A DNA stretch of 64,000 nucleotides, from the NCBI GenBank assembly GCA_022818135.1, contig JAFMSR010000007.1, positions 12,394,007 through 12,458,006 of the forward strand, read 5' to 3'. A program made the translations under genes and the position numbers. Origin of the DNA: Saxidomus purpurata. Its lineage: Eukaryota > Mollusca > Bivalvia > Venerida > Veneridae. Shown here one piece after another: positions 37,101-45,040 of the stretch (position 1 is its first letter; each line of letters opens with the position of its first letter). The notes beneath the pieces were generated by a model. It was not told the DNA's origin. It saw nothing but the letters and a program-made list of their open reading frames with translations, and searched no databases.

Positions 37101-40100
37101 AACCAAATGCACGACTATTATGTGCCTATTTTTGATAACTGTTCACAATAAACACCATTTGACCCTTGTAAACACGAAATAATGTAAGTTTATAAATATG
37201 TTACTTCCCGAGTGGTATTTAGATGCATATGGCGAAGCGGAATATAATTATATGTAAGATGTCAGTTTACTATAATATTATTGTTTTACATCTCGATGTG
37301 GTATCTTTCGGCTATGATTTTAAATTTTTCCTAACGAAAACTATGCCGAGTTAGAAAAATAACCAATTTGAAGCATCGTGTGCCCATATTTATGTTATTG
37401 ATTTCAGAACCAACCAGTTGATATCCGTCTAGCTGAGATTGCATGCGTTCACACATACTATGCAAACCTTGGAGCAAGGAATTTGACAGACTTGGAATGG
37501 GAGCTTTTCGACAGTGCTGCGGAAAGCGGGTAATGAAAGCTAATATTTGAGCATATTATCTCGATTGAGCACAAGTATTCATACCCTTATCCAGCCTAAT
37601 CGGCCTTAAATTTTTTTATGTCTTATTTGCTTTGACACTATGTCCACCAGAGCTAAATGATAATACATTTGAGCATATTCTCTACCAAAACCAAAATATT
37701 CAGAGCTTTGATACATGAATGTTGTGTGTAACACCGTCTAGTGGGCATATTTAGAAGGAAAATGTTGATAACATTGATCACTTTTATTTGAAAACTAGCT
37801 ATCAATGGATATCAATGGATGCCAGTTCACCACAAAAGGGTTGCTGGACGGCACAGTCTATTTCCCATTTAATGGAACTAAACTTTTGTATTCGGAAACC
37901 AGATCACAGAAGTTGAACATGTTTCAAGGGGACGATCCTCTTTCAAGATTGTTTATACGAATTAATTGTTTATATGATTAATTCACTCTTTATGTGTCTC
38001 TGTTAGCCTAGGATTAAATAAAAGAGAATCTCAAATATGTGATGCAATGTAATAATTGAAATTCTATCTAATCAAATATACAAATAAAATATGATAGATT
38101 AAAGCACGTTTGCAGTAGGACAACTGTTACAGTTTCTATAACATGTATCAGGTTATGGATACCTGCACTTTGTGTAACCATGTGTTTATTTTACAAATGT
38201 AACAAGCAAATTAACTGATTCCAACATTTGCTCTTGAATCTCAATTTATAAGCCTTATTTTTCAGTTTTGGGTACAAGCCACCACCTTCTGGATTCCGAG
38301 TGCGTCATGAAATAAGAACACTGTCTGCAGAAGAATGGAATGAATTTGTTAATGTTATTTTGACAATGTACCATGTATGTCTTATTGATAACAGTTTAGA
38401 TTGTTATTGACAACGTTACATAAAGAAACCAAGCTATATAAAAAAATCACGAATTTTCTGTTATCTTGATCTTTTGAAATGCGAAAAATAATTCATTTTA
38501 AATGTTTTTAAATATGATTATTACATAGCTCTTTATCTTAGCGCCGATGCATTTAGGATATGTTTTCACTTTGCCATTGAAGAATCTACAGTGTAAATTT
38601 ATCAATGTAATTGTCGTTGGACTAGCTAATTTTGGTTTTAGCCACCTAAAGGCGCACGTATCATGCAAGTTAAACATCAGTATTTCTGACCATGCGAAAA
38701 AGATACAAAAGAGGGAGATAACCGGACAACCTTATTGAGATTAACCAGATTCATTGTATTATAATAGGTCTTTAGCTCTATTTTCCTTTTTTGTTTATAA
38801 TTCATTTCCAATGCTGGACTTGTGTTCCAATAAGGTATTCATAACAGTATCAAGCAAAAACATCTTCTCGTATGCATCAGTACACATAATGCTTTTATTT
38901 GTAAACTATGAAAACTGAGAAAACTTTGCTTTGTACTTTACAGGAAGGAACTTTACGAAAATTTGGTCTGTTACATGGTTCTGCTATCAAAAGATACCAC
39001 AAAGGTGCTGCATTTCTTCCTTGGCATAGGGTCTTCCTCACTCAGTAAGATTTAAACTGCATTTTAAAGTTGCATGGAAAACATTTTCGATATCCGTATA
39101 TATTGATATACAAATGAATAGTTTGCTTTTTGTAGAAGATAAAAAGTTTATTAGTTTCTTTTTTGAATAACTTTATCATACATTTATATGTTCGTGGAGC
39201 CGATGTAGAGCATTGATCGGAGGGTCCCGATTTCGACCCCACCCCAAAAAATGCCATTGCAGTAGGGTCCTTAAGCAAGAGGCAATTATTTCGCATTGCA
39301 CCTCTGTTCCTCTCTATGAGTGGTTGTTTCCAATGGAATGAGACTCGAAAGCGATTACTCTGAAATGTTTCGCAATCGAGAATACATTAGTATGGATTAA
39401 ATGTGCATACAGTATGAATTTAATCAGTCTTTACTTATGTGAACCTATTTTAATTTTACTTGAATGCAGTGCACTAACATATCTTAGATAATTTCAGTTT
39501 TGAAGAAGAAATGAGAAAAATCAACCCCCGGGTATCTCTTCCTTACTGGGACTATACTATCGACAACAACATTACACAACCAGTCGAGTCTGTCGTCTGG
39601 TCAGACTGCTTCTTAGGAAACGGCGAAGGCACTGTTTCATCGGGGCCATTTAAAAACTTCTACGGAGGTTTAGGCGCTCTTATCTCCAGAAACTATGCCA
39701 AAACATGTGCTTCAAAATTGATTAACAAAATTGACATCAAAAGCCTTCTGGATTACTGCATTTGAGGTTTGAAATATTATGATACATTCAATACAATAAA
39801 AGCTTGTGTTCTAATTCATGTAATGTAAGGCTTCGTTTACACCGATAGAATGCTATGTATGTAAAGCACTGAAGAATGAAGATATTCTACATAGTACATG
39901 CAACTTTTCCAGCCAAAACTTATTCAATATTTAATTTACATTTCGCATTATGGATTAATTTATTACAGGATATAACTACCGAATCTGGAAAATATGAAGA
40001 AAAACGCCATAACCTAGAACTTCTTCATGATGGTGTTCATGACTGGATTGGTGGAGACATGGGAAGAGTGGAATTTTCAGCATTTGATCCAGTCTTTTAT

Positions 40101-42233
40101 TTGCATCATGCATTTATTGATCACATTTGGGAAACGTTTAGAGAACATCAGATAAAGAAGTAAGCATATACTGTTTACAAACAGTAATATTTACCTAGAA
40201 TTTGTATTAATGCATATAGGTTATTGCTTAGGTTCACAATTTAAAGCTGCTCACTCTAATATTTTGGTGAAAATATAAAGTCTCTGAAAATAATTTTTTT
40301 AGAATGAATTGTCAAATAAAAATGTTCCAGGTTAAATGTCTGTAAAGTATATCTGTATATTTGGAATTATACGCTACCAAATTATAAAGCTTTACAAACG
40401 CTTTTGAAAATTAAAATATAAACATATAGCGAATCTTTGTCGTTACTCCAGTCTTACCAACATTTTCAATGGATTTTTGCGTATTTCTAACTATATTTTT
40501 TTAATGTTGCTTATTGTAGCCGTTACCTTTACATTGTATGCTTTAAAGATGCTCCTGTATCTTCTGCAATATCTGAGAATACAAATTTAAAAAATGTATA
40601 CATTAAATGTTCTCTCGTTGTAATGTAACTGTAACTGTGTTAGATCTACAAGGACAAATTGAAATAAAGTTATACATTGTAAATTTGATTATATTTCAGT
40701 TGTGGTGATATTGATATTGAGAACAACTACAGGCCAGAAAACAATCTGGGTCAAGATTCCATCGAATTTCAGAAACCACACGACCAAATGTGGGGTTATT
40801 TCCATATGACGAACAAGTATGGTCTTAGTCAGAGTTGGACGAGACACTTTTATAACTACTCACAACAGCCTTCTTGCCCAGACAACTGCAAAGGAGAATA
40901 TCTGTACTGTGATACTACAGCAGACCCAAGATATCCCCAAGGACTTTGTATGACTAAAACAAAAGATGCTTGCAAACGTAAGGATATGCGGGAGACGAGA
41001 GCAGCCACTGAAAACACTGACAGCCTTATTCCAAAGTTATCATGCTCTGCTGGTGTACGAATTAAAGGTCTTCCTGGAGACGGTAGAAACAAAAGAACAT
41101 CGGAAGAGACAAGCAGACGTATTCTTCAAGAAGAAATTGGTAGGGTTTGTTATGAAAAATAATGTAAAGTTTCCACTTTTCTATTTATTTTGTATTTTTT
41201 TTTATATTGACGTCGCAAAAATGACCATATTGGGCATGGATGTGTTCGAATTATTCAAGTTCTACACATGTACAACACAAATTATGTAGCACTTCCTAAA
41301 TATTCTTCCGGTCACACGTGATTTGAACCGTAACAATTCGGTGAACGCATCTAATGATATCTTCAATCATACTATATTTGTTTTTCTAACTTAAAGGCCC
41401 AATACTAACGAAAATGAAAATTCAAATATACTTTAAAAAGCACAGAAATAAATTATTGAATCACTGAGATTTCAATATAATACACATACTTTTCTTCGTG
41501 TTCAAAACACTTTCTGTAAATTTTAACCTGATAATCTTCATTATTTGATGTACTTGCCATTGAAATAACTGTCACTTAATTTTCGCTTAGTAGTGGACCT
41601 TTAAATAGTAAAGGAAATGTTGGACTAAAGATGACAAAAATGGGATACGTGAACATGTGTGCAATTTAAATTTTACACATAAACGCAGTTGCAAAGGGAG
41701 AATGCTCCTATGAGTGACACTTTAACCTATATAACACGTACCGAAATAAGCAATTTATCATGTTTGAATTTCAAATGAGTTAGAGCTGAGGTACTTAATG
41801 AATGAATATACATTAATAAAAACAGTTTATGTATTCCAAGTGCAATTAACTTATACCCGAATACAAGGGCACAAATAGTAACTAACTCTCAAGAAATAGG
41901 AAGCTCCCACTTCTCTCTATATTTGCAATGCTAAATGTCTTTTCAATACTTTGAACTCCTTCAATTGCATCTGCAACTTCCAAAGCGCTACGCGGACACT
42001 CGGTCACTTGCTTCAGGAGTTACACTTTTCAGCAGTGTATTTATGTAGATATTTTTATCTTTACAGATAGGAGATCTCCAGCAGCAAGTGACGCTGATAA
42101 AAACAAATTTAGCGCTACTTCCTTCGGAGTCGGTATTACATTTGGCATTGTACATGTAGTTGGTATTGTCGGCTCTATTATTGTCGTTTGCATTGTGAAG
42201 CAGCGCAAAAATAGAAAATATTCTCAAATGTAA
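18706..42233 (+). CDS. Tyrosinase gene B, whole locus (eight exons)
   Basis: Exons: 18706-18831, 37408-37529, 38266-38374, 38944-39044, 39498-39766, 39969-40159, 40700-41139, 42067-42233. The product is a type-3 copper enzyme of the mollusc tyrosinase family (oxidation of phenols to quinones; used in shell matrix, pigment or immunity in molluscs). Order of parts: signal peptide, copper site A (LLHG, RYHKGAAF, PWHRVF), LPYWDYT, copper site B (ELLHDGVHDWIGG, DPVFYLHHAFIDHIWE), cysteine-rich segment, transmembrane anchor. All junction phases agree except exon 5 to 6, where an in-frame TGA precedes the donor. So it is either an allele or assembly indel, or a young pseudogene. The first intron is about 18.6 kb and filled with nested transposons. 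Confidence 0.85.
19046..19886. mobile_element. MITE family 1, copy split by a retroelement tail
   Basis: Left terminus AAAGCTGCTGTCTCTCAGAT and right terminus GAGAGCGAGTAGCTTT, each beside TTTAAA. The MITE sequence stops after TTTTGGTAAAAAA at about 19073 and resumes at about 19572 with AAGTTCTTCAAACTG, the order seen in unbroken copies. The interval is a GT-tail retroelement fragment. Confidence 0.8.
19074..19571 (-). mobile_element. GT-tail retroelement, 5'-truncated copy in MITE
   Basis: Minus-strand sense copy of about 490 bp. It starts within TTGGTTCTCAAGGTTTGC, passes the single-copy leader, the AAACCGGTTTA block and the TG microsatellite, and ends at the shared terminus. CCTTGAGAACCAA is repeated at its 5' edge (19544 and 19559), possibly from insertion. 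Confidence 0.8.
20850..22229. other. Interior of TIR composite, no gene seen
   Basis: Open frames of at most about 70 codons without domain features. A GC-richer stretch at 21030-21180 has no match that I can name. Confidence 0.45.
22230..22375 (-). repeat. tRNA-derived SINE-like fragment
   Basis: Minus strand carries GGGTTCGAGCCCTGCTACCG, a perfect RNA polymerase III B box (GGTTCGAxxCC) as in tRNA-derived SINE heads. No intact tRNA cloverleaf could be drawn. Confidence 0.45.
22384..23307 (+). mobile_element. Pearl-like satellite element with GACC tract
   Basis: Starts with TAATACCCCCGAAAGAATGC, has five units of about 150 bp (GGGCAATAACTCTGTAATGA, CTGCACTTCCTCTCAATGT, AGTTTTCAAGTTATGCTCC), then CCTGACCGACCGACCGACCG and a right flank CTTCGTTTCGGGGGTATAAA. 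It has the same plan as the other satellite elements, but an unrelated core. Confidence 0.8.
24347..24442 (-). pseudogene. Harbinger Myb-like protein, downstream exon
   Basis: Minus-strand exon between acceptor TTATTTTCCAG and donor GTATAAGT. It encodes SKVKKEAVSHAKESRMTGGG followed by PGPKLLSNMEMK. The KxxxRxTGGG(P) signature after the SANT domain is diagnostic of Harbinger Myb-like and NAIF1-like proteins, which help the transposase reach the nucleus and bind DNA. The phase is 0 at both ends and fits the exon at 24927-24993. Confidence 0.75.
24927..24993 (-). pseudogene. Harbinger Myb-like protein, middle exon
   Basis: Minus-strand exon between acceptor TTTCTTCAG and donor GTAAGACA, reading VNAVGTTTRNRGQVKKKWAD IK. 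It is the third helix region of the SANT-like domain (WxDxK). Spliced to the next exon it gives KKWADIKSKVKKEAVSHAKE, exactly the expected continuity. Confidence 0.75.
25858..26945 (-). mobile_element. Pearl-type satellite element (copy 2)
   Basis: Opposite orientation to copy 1. Right flank first (ACAAGAGCTGTCCCTCACAA), then about five units of ~178 bp, an ACGG/ACAG tract at 26862-26910 and CCACCCTTCGGGGGCATAAA. The repeated frames that begin MPxYFKILQ or MKDFKIT are satellite translations, not genes. Confidence 0.88.
27136..27222 (-). pseudogene. Harbinger Myb-like protein, first exon remnant
   Basis: ATG at 27222 (minus) opens MTSGRAENWGMEEKDILIDL then CCQKNFGIM, the N-terminal helix of the Myb-like domain (NWxxEEKxxLIDL). 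A TAG stop at 27133-27135 comes just before a strong donor GTAAGTAT. The stop, and the apparent phase mismatch with the middle exon, indicate decay or a missing exon between them. Confidence 0.65.
30025..30404. mobile_element. MITE family 3, copy inside LINE
   Basis: Starts TTAAAGGAACATACCCTATA and ends ATGTAAGGAGTGCCTCTTTAA, an imperfect inverted repeat with TTAA edges. It shares CGATAAAATCAGCGG, GTACCGTAAACCATTCAATA and GAGGCATTTTTCGCCATAGG with copies at 42253 and 56914. LINE coding sequence resumes on both sides. Confidence 0.75.
31050..31287 (+). mobile_element. GT-tail retroelement, 5'-truncated copy
   Basis: Begins TGCCCCACTGTGTTCCTTTA and runs through TG repeats to TTTGATATTATTTTTGTTTT. 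It lacks GTGTTT after CCTCGT compared with other copies. Confidence 0.8.
31440..32690. other. No gene seen
   Basis: AT-rich interior of the TIR element. Loose repeats of the phrase 'CATAGAAAACCCTTGTGTATAC' occur around 31900-32215 in a satellite-like array. A small ACGC run is at 32695-32718. Confidence 0.45.
32894..33397 (-). pseudogene. LINE ORF2 C-terminal fragment (167 aa open frame)
   Basis: Open on the minus strand. Motifs in order: ATSFLPKTIRDWNALPNEVR, SLADFKGKL, HTRLRLGCSSLNFDLHRRNF, PLCTCGEVETTSHYLLQCP. This is the conserved C-terminal region that follows the reverse transcriptase in many animal non-LTR retrotransposons: a WNxLPxE box, then a Cys-Cys-His-Cys knuckle-like motif CxCGxxExxxHYLLxC. 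The frame is intact over its length, so it is a comparatively young 5'-truncated insertion. It is not a host gene. Confidence 0.85.
34300..35260. mobile_element. MITE family 1, copy split by another MITE
   Basis: Starts AATGCTCGTTCTCAGATTTT and ends GGTAACTGACGGCGATCGGT with interior family marks. It is broken after AAGCATA at 34489 and resumes at 35096 with TATAGTGTAGCGGTGCCGT. Confidence 0.78.
34490..35095. mobile_element. 606-bp TA-flanked MITE nested in MITE family 1
   Basis: Terminal inverted repeats of 27 bp with one mismatch: left starts GAGTGGGGGAACCTATGCTG, right ends with the complement of GAGTGGTGGAACCTATGCTG. TA is present on both sides (34488-34489 and 35096-35097), consistent with a Tc1/mariner-like 2-bp duplication. 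Internal copies of CCAGCATAGG or CCAATGCTGG repeat the terminal motif. No transposase. Confidence 0.8.
35261..35626. mobile_element. MITE family 1, opposite-orientation neighbour copy
   Basis: Starts at TTTTAAGGCTGCTTGCTCTG and ends TCTGAGACCGAGCAGCTTTAA. It lies head-to-head with the preceding copy, sharing the TTAA between them. Confidence 0.75.
36025..37015 (+). mobile_element. Satellite element starting with a CCAGGTTTTCC hairpin
   Basis: Begins AACCAGGTTTTCCGAAGGAA then AAATCCTGGTT (a terminal hairpin) and contains about four diverged units of ~150-170 bp (CTTCTGTGCGCAACTCCT, TTTCAACCAAACTTTCACAG, AGTGCCCTGGCGCATATTGT). It ends CGCTCGGCCAGCAGACCTGG TTTTG. The 156-codon frame at 36101-36571 is satellite translation. 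Such ends resemble Helitron-like bivalve repeats. Confidence 0.7.
37408..37529 (+). CDS. Tyrosinase B exon 2
   Basis: Acceptor TTGATTTCAG, donor GTAATGAA. Reads NQPVDIRLAEIACVHTYYAN, LGARNLTDLEWELFDSAAES. It is part of the N-terminal region before copper site A. Enters at phase 0 and leaves at phase 2. Confidence 0.85.
38266..38374 (+). CDS. Tyrosinase B exon 3
   Basis: Acceptor TTATTTTTCAG, donor GTATGTCT. Reads FGYKPPPSGFRVRHEIRTLS and EEWNEFVNVILTMYH, the typical 'VRREIRxLTxxERxxFxxxxxxM' helix of the family just before copper site A. Leaves at phase 0. Confidence 0.88.
38944..39044 (+). CDS. Tyrosinase B exon 4 (copper site A)
   Basis: Acceptor TTTACAG, donor GTAAGATT. Contains the CuA histidines in GLLHGSAIKRYHKGAAFLPW then HRVFLT. 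By my count these are H130, H138 and H147 of the precursor. The spacing of nine residues between the last two is canonical. The final CA joins T of exon 5 to make the following His of FLTHFEEEM. Confidence 0.9.
39180..39395 (+). repeat. SINE-like repeat in intron 4
   Basis: Contains GAGCCGATGTAGAGCATTGA and GGGTCCCGATTTCGACCCCA, a decayed tRNA-like head with B-box resemblance. It is followed by the body phrase GGTCCTTAAGCAAGAGGCAA and CCTCTGTTCCTCTCTATGAG, which is common in mollusc SINEs. Confidence 0.45.
39498..39766 (+). CDS. Tyrosinase B exon 5 (frame problem at its end)
   Basis: Acceptor GATAATTTCAG. Reads FEEEMRKINPRVSLPYWDYT, QPVESVVWSDCFLGNGEGTV, SSGPFKNFYGG and KLINKIDIKSLLDYCI, then TGA at 39763-39765, directly before donor GAG|GTTTGA. 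Exon 6 begins at phase 0, whereas this exon ends at phase 1. One base fewer in the TTT run at 39761-39763 would remove the stop and restore phase together. So this is a sequencing or assembly indel, a polymorphism or a real lesion. Confidence 0.75.
39969..40159 (+). CDS. Tyrosinase B exon 6 (copper site B)
   Basis: Acceptor TTATTACAG, donor GTAAGCAT. Contains NLELLHDGVHDWIGGDMGRV (HxxxH, first two CuB ligands) and FDPVFYLHHAFIDHIWETFR (third CuB ligand). All ligands expected for a catalytic type-3 copper centre are present. Leaves at phase 2. Confidence 0.92.
40245..40545. mobile_element. MITE family 1, degenerate copy in intron 6
   Basis: TTAAAGCTGCTCACTCTAAT start with ATTTTGGTGAAAAT, ACGCTACCAAATTATAAAGC and an eroded right end near 40545. 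Confidence 0.6.
40700..41139 (+). CDS. Tyrosinase B exon 7 (cysteine-rich segment)
   Basis: 440 bp, same size and phase as the gene A exon at 8348. Reads NCGDIDIENNYRPENNLGQD, QPSCPDNCKGEYLYCDTTAD, RYPQGLCMTKTKDACKRKDM and LPGDGRNKRTSEETSRRILQ. Six or more cysteines are conserved between A and B. Donor GTAGGGTT at 41140. The open frame on the opposite strand is a shadow. Confidence 0.9.
41391..41604. mobile_element. MITE family 2, copy 2 in intron 7
   Basis: TTAAAGGCCCAATACTAACG start and CGCTTAGTAGTGGACCTTTAA end. The interior matches 15242-15584 in reverse complement (TGAGATTTCAATATAATACA, CTTTCTGTAAATTTTAACCT). Confidence 0.72.
42067..42233 (+). CDS. Tyrosinase B terminal exon (membrane anchor)
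   Basis: Acceptor TCTTTACAG. Reads DRRSPAASDADKNKFSATSF, GVGITFGIVHVVGIVGSIIV, VCIVKQRKNRKYSQM, then TAA at 42231-42233. One membrane helix with a basic cytoplasmic tail, as in gene A, though the sequence differs. The whole enzyme is therefore predicted as type I membrane-bound, possibly shed. MITE family 3 starts 20 bp after the stop, so the 3' UTR includes transposon sequence. An AATAAA lies at 42724-42729. Confidence 0.87.
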
Positions 42234-42252
42234 AAGTGTGCACTATTAATTC

Positions 42253-42609
42253 TTAAAGGGGCACTCCCTACATCTAGCAGATTACATTCTCGTGTTCAAT
42301 GAACGCAAAATAATAAATAATTACAATTTCAAAGAAGAACCTATAGCGAAAAATGCCTTATTTTACCACAATGAATCAATATAGAGGCTTTTTGTAATAA
42401 ATCGTATCCACCCATTCATTGATTACTTAACATAGATTATTGAATGGTTTACGGTACTGCAGTATATTTTAAACCGCTGATTTTATCGATAATGACTGCG
42501 AATGTATATCTGAAACTTTTATGTTAAGTTATAATACTTCCAAAGATTCTATTATTTATGTTTAGGAGGTTATTTAGTTTGGCATCTTTTATAGGGTGTG
42601 TTCCTTTAA
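42253..42609. mobile_element. MITE family 3, copy directly after tyrosinase B stop
   Basis: TTAAAGGGGCACTCCCTACA start and TATAGGGTGTGTTCCTTTAA end, in opposite orientation to the copy at 30025. It lies in the presumed 3' UTR. Confidence 0.75.
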
Positions 42610-42931
42610 GTATTCGTGTGCGTGACTGGTGTGTGTGTGAATTTGTACAGTAAATTTTACATGGCTGTGACAAACACTTAATATTAGAGGATAAATTCAG
42701 TTCTTTTTGTTTATATTTCAAATAATAAAGTGAGTAGATACAGAGTGTCGTAATGAAACTTTTGTTTGACCAATTTTAACTCCATATACTCATTATACCT
42801 TACAAAAAGCTAGGAATATTGGTATTTTGTTTTATAAAAGCAAATGACTTGGAGGTTATTACATGTACCTTTAAATCTAAGCAGTTACGCAAAACTTAGT
42901 ATGCATGTATGCAATATATTATATTATGTTG

Positions 42932-43277
42932 AAAGCTGCTCGCTCTCAGATTTTGGTAAAAAAAAAGTTCTTGAAACTGTATGTAAATAACGTATTTTAG
43001 AACATAATTGTCATACAAAAAGGCTGGAGTATACATGTATATTCCTGTCACGTCTATCTTTAAATTTCAAAATATACGCTACCAAATTCAAAAGCGTTGC
43101 AATTTCAATATGAACATATAGTGTAGCGGTGCCGTGTAACCGACATTTTCAATCGATTTCTGCAAATTCCTACAAAGATTTTTGCGTATAACTTGATTAT
43201 AGCCTTTAGTTTTATAGTATGTATAATAATGTCAGTTGAAAAAGAAATAATTTTTAACGGTAACTGATATCTGTGTC
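42932..43277. mobile_element. MITE family 1, copy
   Basis: AAGCTGCTCGCTCTCAGATT start, GTGTAGCGGTGCCGTGTAAC interior, and an eroded right end (GGTAACTGATATCTGTGTCT). Confidence 0.75.
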
Positions 43278-43281
43278 TTAA

Positions 43282-43818
43282 AAGCTGCTCCGTTTTCAAA
43301 AATGACATATTACTACATAAATATAAACTTAAGGCTAGACTTAATAATAGAAGTAAAATCCAAGTAGGAATTGGCAAAAATCGATTGAAAATGCTTGGTT
43401 TACGGTACCGCTACACAAAAGGTTCCAAGGCGGTGCCCCACTGTGTTCCTTTAATTGTTCGTTTTGTCCTCGTGTGTTTGCTTTGTATGCTAGTGTGTGT
43501 TGGTAGTGTATATGTGTGTGTGTACATGATTGTGTGTGTGTGTGTCGTGTGTGTGTGCGTGTGCGTGTGTGTGTGTGTGTGTTGGTGGTGTGCACTTCTG
43601 GGTGCTGTGGGGTTCGTTTTGGGGAGGCTGCGTTTTTGGTACGTGGCATTCCCTGTTTGATATTATTTTTGTTTTTTTACAGCGTTTGCAACGCTTTACT
43701 TAATTCAAATCTATGACAGGAATTTATACTGGAACCTTTTATATGACTATATGTTCTAAAAAATGTTACTTTCATACAGTTTGAAGAACTTTATACAAAA
43801 ATATGGGAGCGAGCAGCT
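43282..43818. mobile_element. MITE family 1, reversed copy split by a retroelement tail
   Basis: AAGCTGCTCCGTTTTCA start and GGGAGCGAGCAGCTTA end, read in the opposite direction to the copy before it. It is interrupted at about 43420-43678 by a GT-tail fragment. Confidence 0.72.
43421..43678 (+). mobile_element. GT-tail retroelement, 5'-truncated copy in MITE
   Basis: Starts GGTTCCAAGGCGGTGCCCCA and ends at the shared terminus plus T run. The MITE resumes with CAGCGTTTGCAACGC. Confidence 0.8.
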
Positions 43819-43963
43819 TATATGTTCATAGACGGACGATTTATATGGAACTTACATTATTATAACGCGAGTATTGTTTTAGTGCCTCAGTTATGTATGA
43901 AAGGAAACTACAGAAAATGCTACAAATACTTCCCTTAATAGTGTAGAGTAATCATTGCCATCA

Positions 43964-44057
43964 CAAAAACAAAAATAATATCAAACAGGGAATGCCACGT
44001 ACCAAAAACGCAGCCTCCCCAAAACGAACCCCACAGCACCCAGAAGTGCACACCACC

Positions 44058-44097
<40 letters not shown>

Positions 44098-44302
44098 CAC
44101 ACGACACACACAAACAATCATGCACACACACACACATACACCACCAACGCACACCAGCACACAAAGCAAACACACGAGGACAAAACGAACAATTAAAGGA
44201 ACACAGTGGGGCACCGCCTTGGAACGGTCAGTGGCAAAAACACCACTGGGGAGCTTAAACCGGTTTATGGTGCGCACCCAACCTCACTCTTACCCCCACC
44301 GT
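43964..44302 (-). mobile_element. GT-tail retroelement, 5'-truncated copy
   Basis: Minus-sense copy from GGTGGGGGTAAGAGTGAGGT to the shared terminus at 43964. Its 5' boundary is almost the same as that of the extra tail copy at 2944. GTGTAAACCGTGTTTACAC, a palindromic sequence, follows at 44301. Confidence 0.8.
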
Positions 44303-44309
44303 GTAAACC

Positions 44310-44790
44310 GTGTTTACACGACTTTGTTAAAATTTAAGGGTTAGTTTTTGGTTCTGCTTTTGCATCAAGGTTAATTGTAAAAAAAACATTTTACCGTCAA
44401 CGTCAAATACAAAAAAAAATTCAAAGTGGTGATTTCATTAATAATTGTTTACATGCCGTAATGTTAGGTTTTCCATTACCACGTAGTTAAGTATCTTGTA
44501 TAGGCGGAGCTAATTCAATCAAATCGATGTGAGGGTTTTAAAATGCAAATGAAATCTTCATAGGCATAACGTGATCTTGCAGTCAAGCAGGACATTTTTA
44601 GACCGTTTCCAAATTCTACAAACTCGAGTTTGTAGGGACTGTACTCTTCGTCTTACCATTTTTCCTGTTGCTTAGTAACGCCCCATTGTCGACTGATGCA
44701 TAATAAGTCCAAAAGTTACACCTTTTCTCATAAAACCAGTAATTAATTTCGATTATAATATTCAGATAATGTATGTAGTTTTGTCGTTTT
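44310..44790. other. No gene seen
   Basis: Contains a 20-bp perfect palindrome CTACAAACTCGAGTTTGTAG at 44616-44635. No other supported signal. Confidence 0.45.
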
Positions 44791-45040
44791 TATTGGCGCC
44801 GCCGATGACGGCGGTGGCCTATTATGGAATACTTTTTCCGGAAGTACATGCTAGGAGCGGTTATTAGAATGCGAAGAAAAATGGTTTTAACTGTATGCCA
44901 AAATAATACGCAATAGACATTAAAATATTGATTATACACATTTCTTTCATTAAAACGTAATTGTTTAATTGTAATGTTCCTTTTCATATCTTTTAGAAAA
45001 AATACGAAAACGTAAAACAACTTCTCCCTTATTTGCAAAA

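Noticed and set aside
44616..44635. 20-bp palindrome as a regulatory operator
   Set aside because: Perfect symmetry is real, but there is no gene or second site nearby to support a function.
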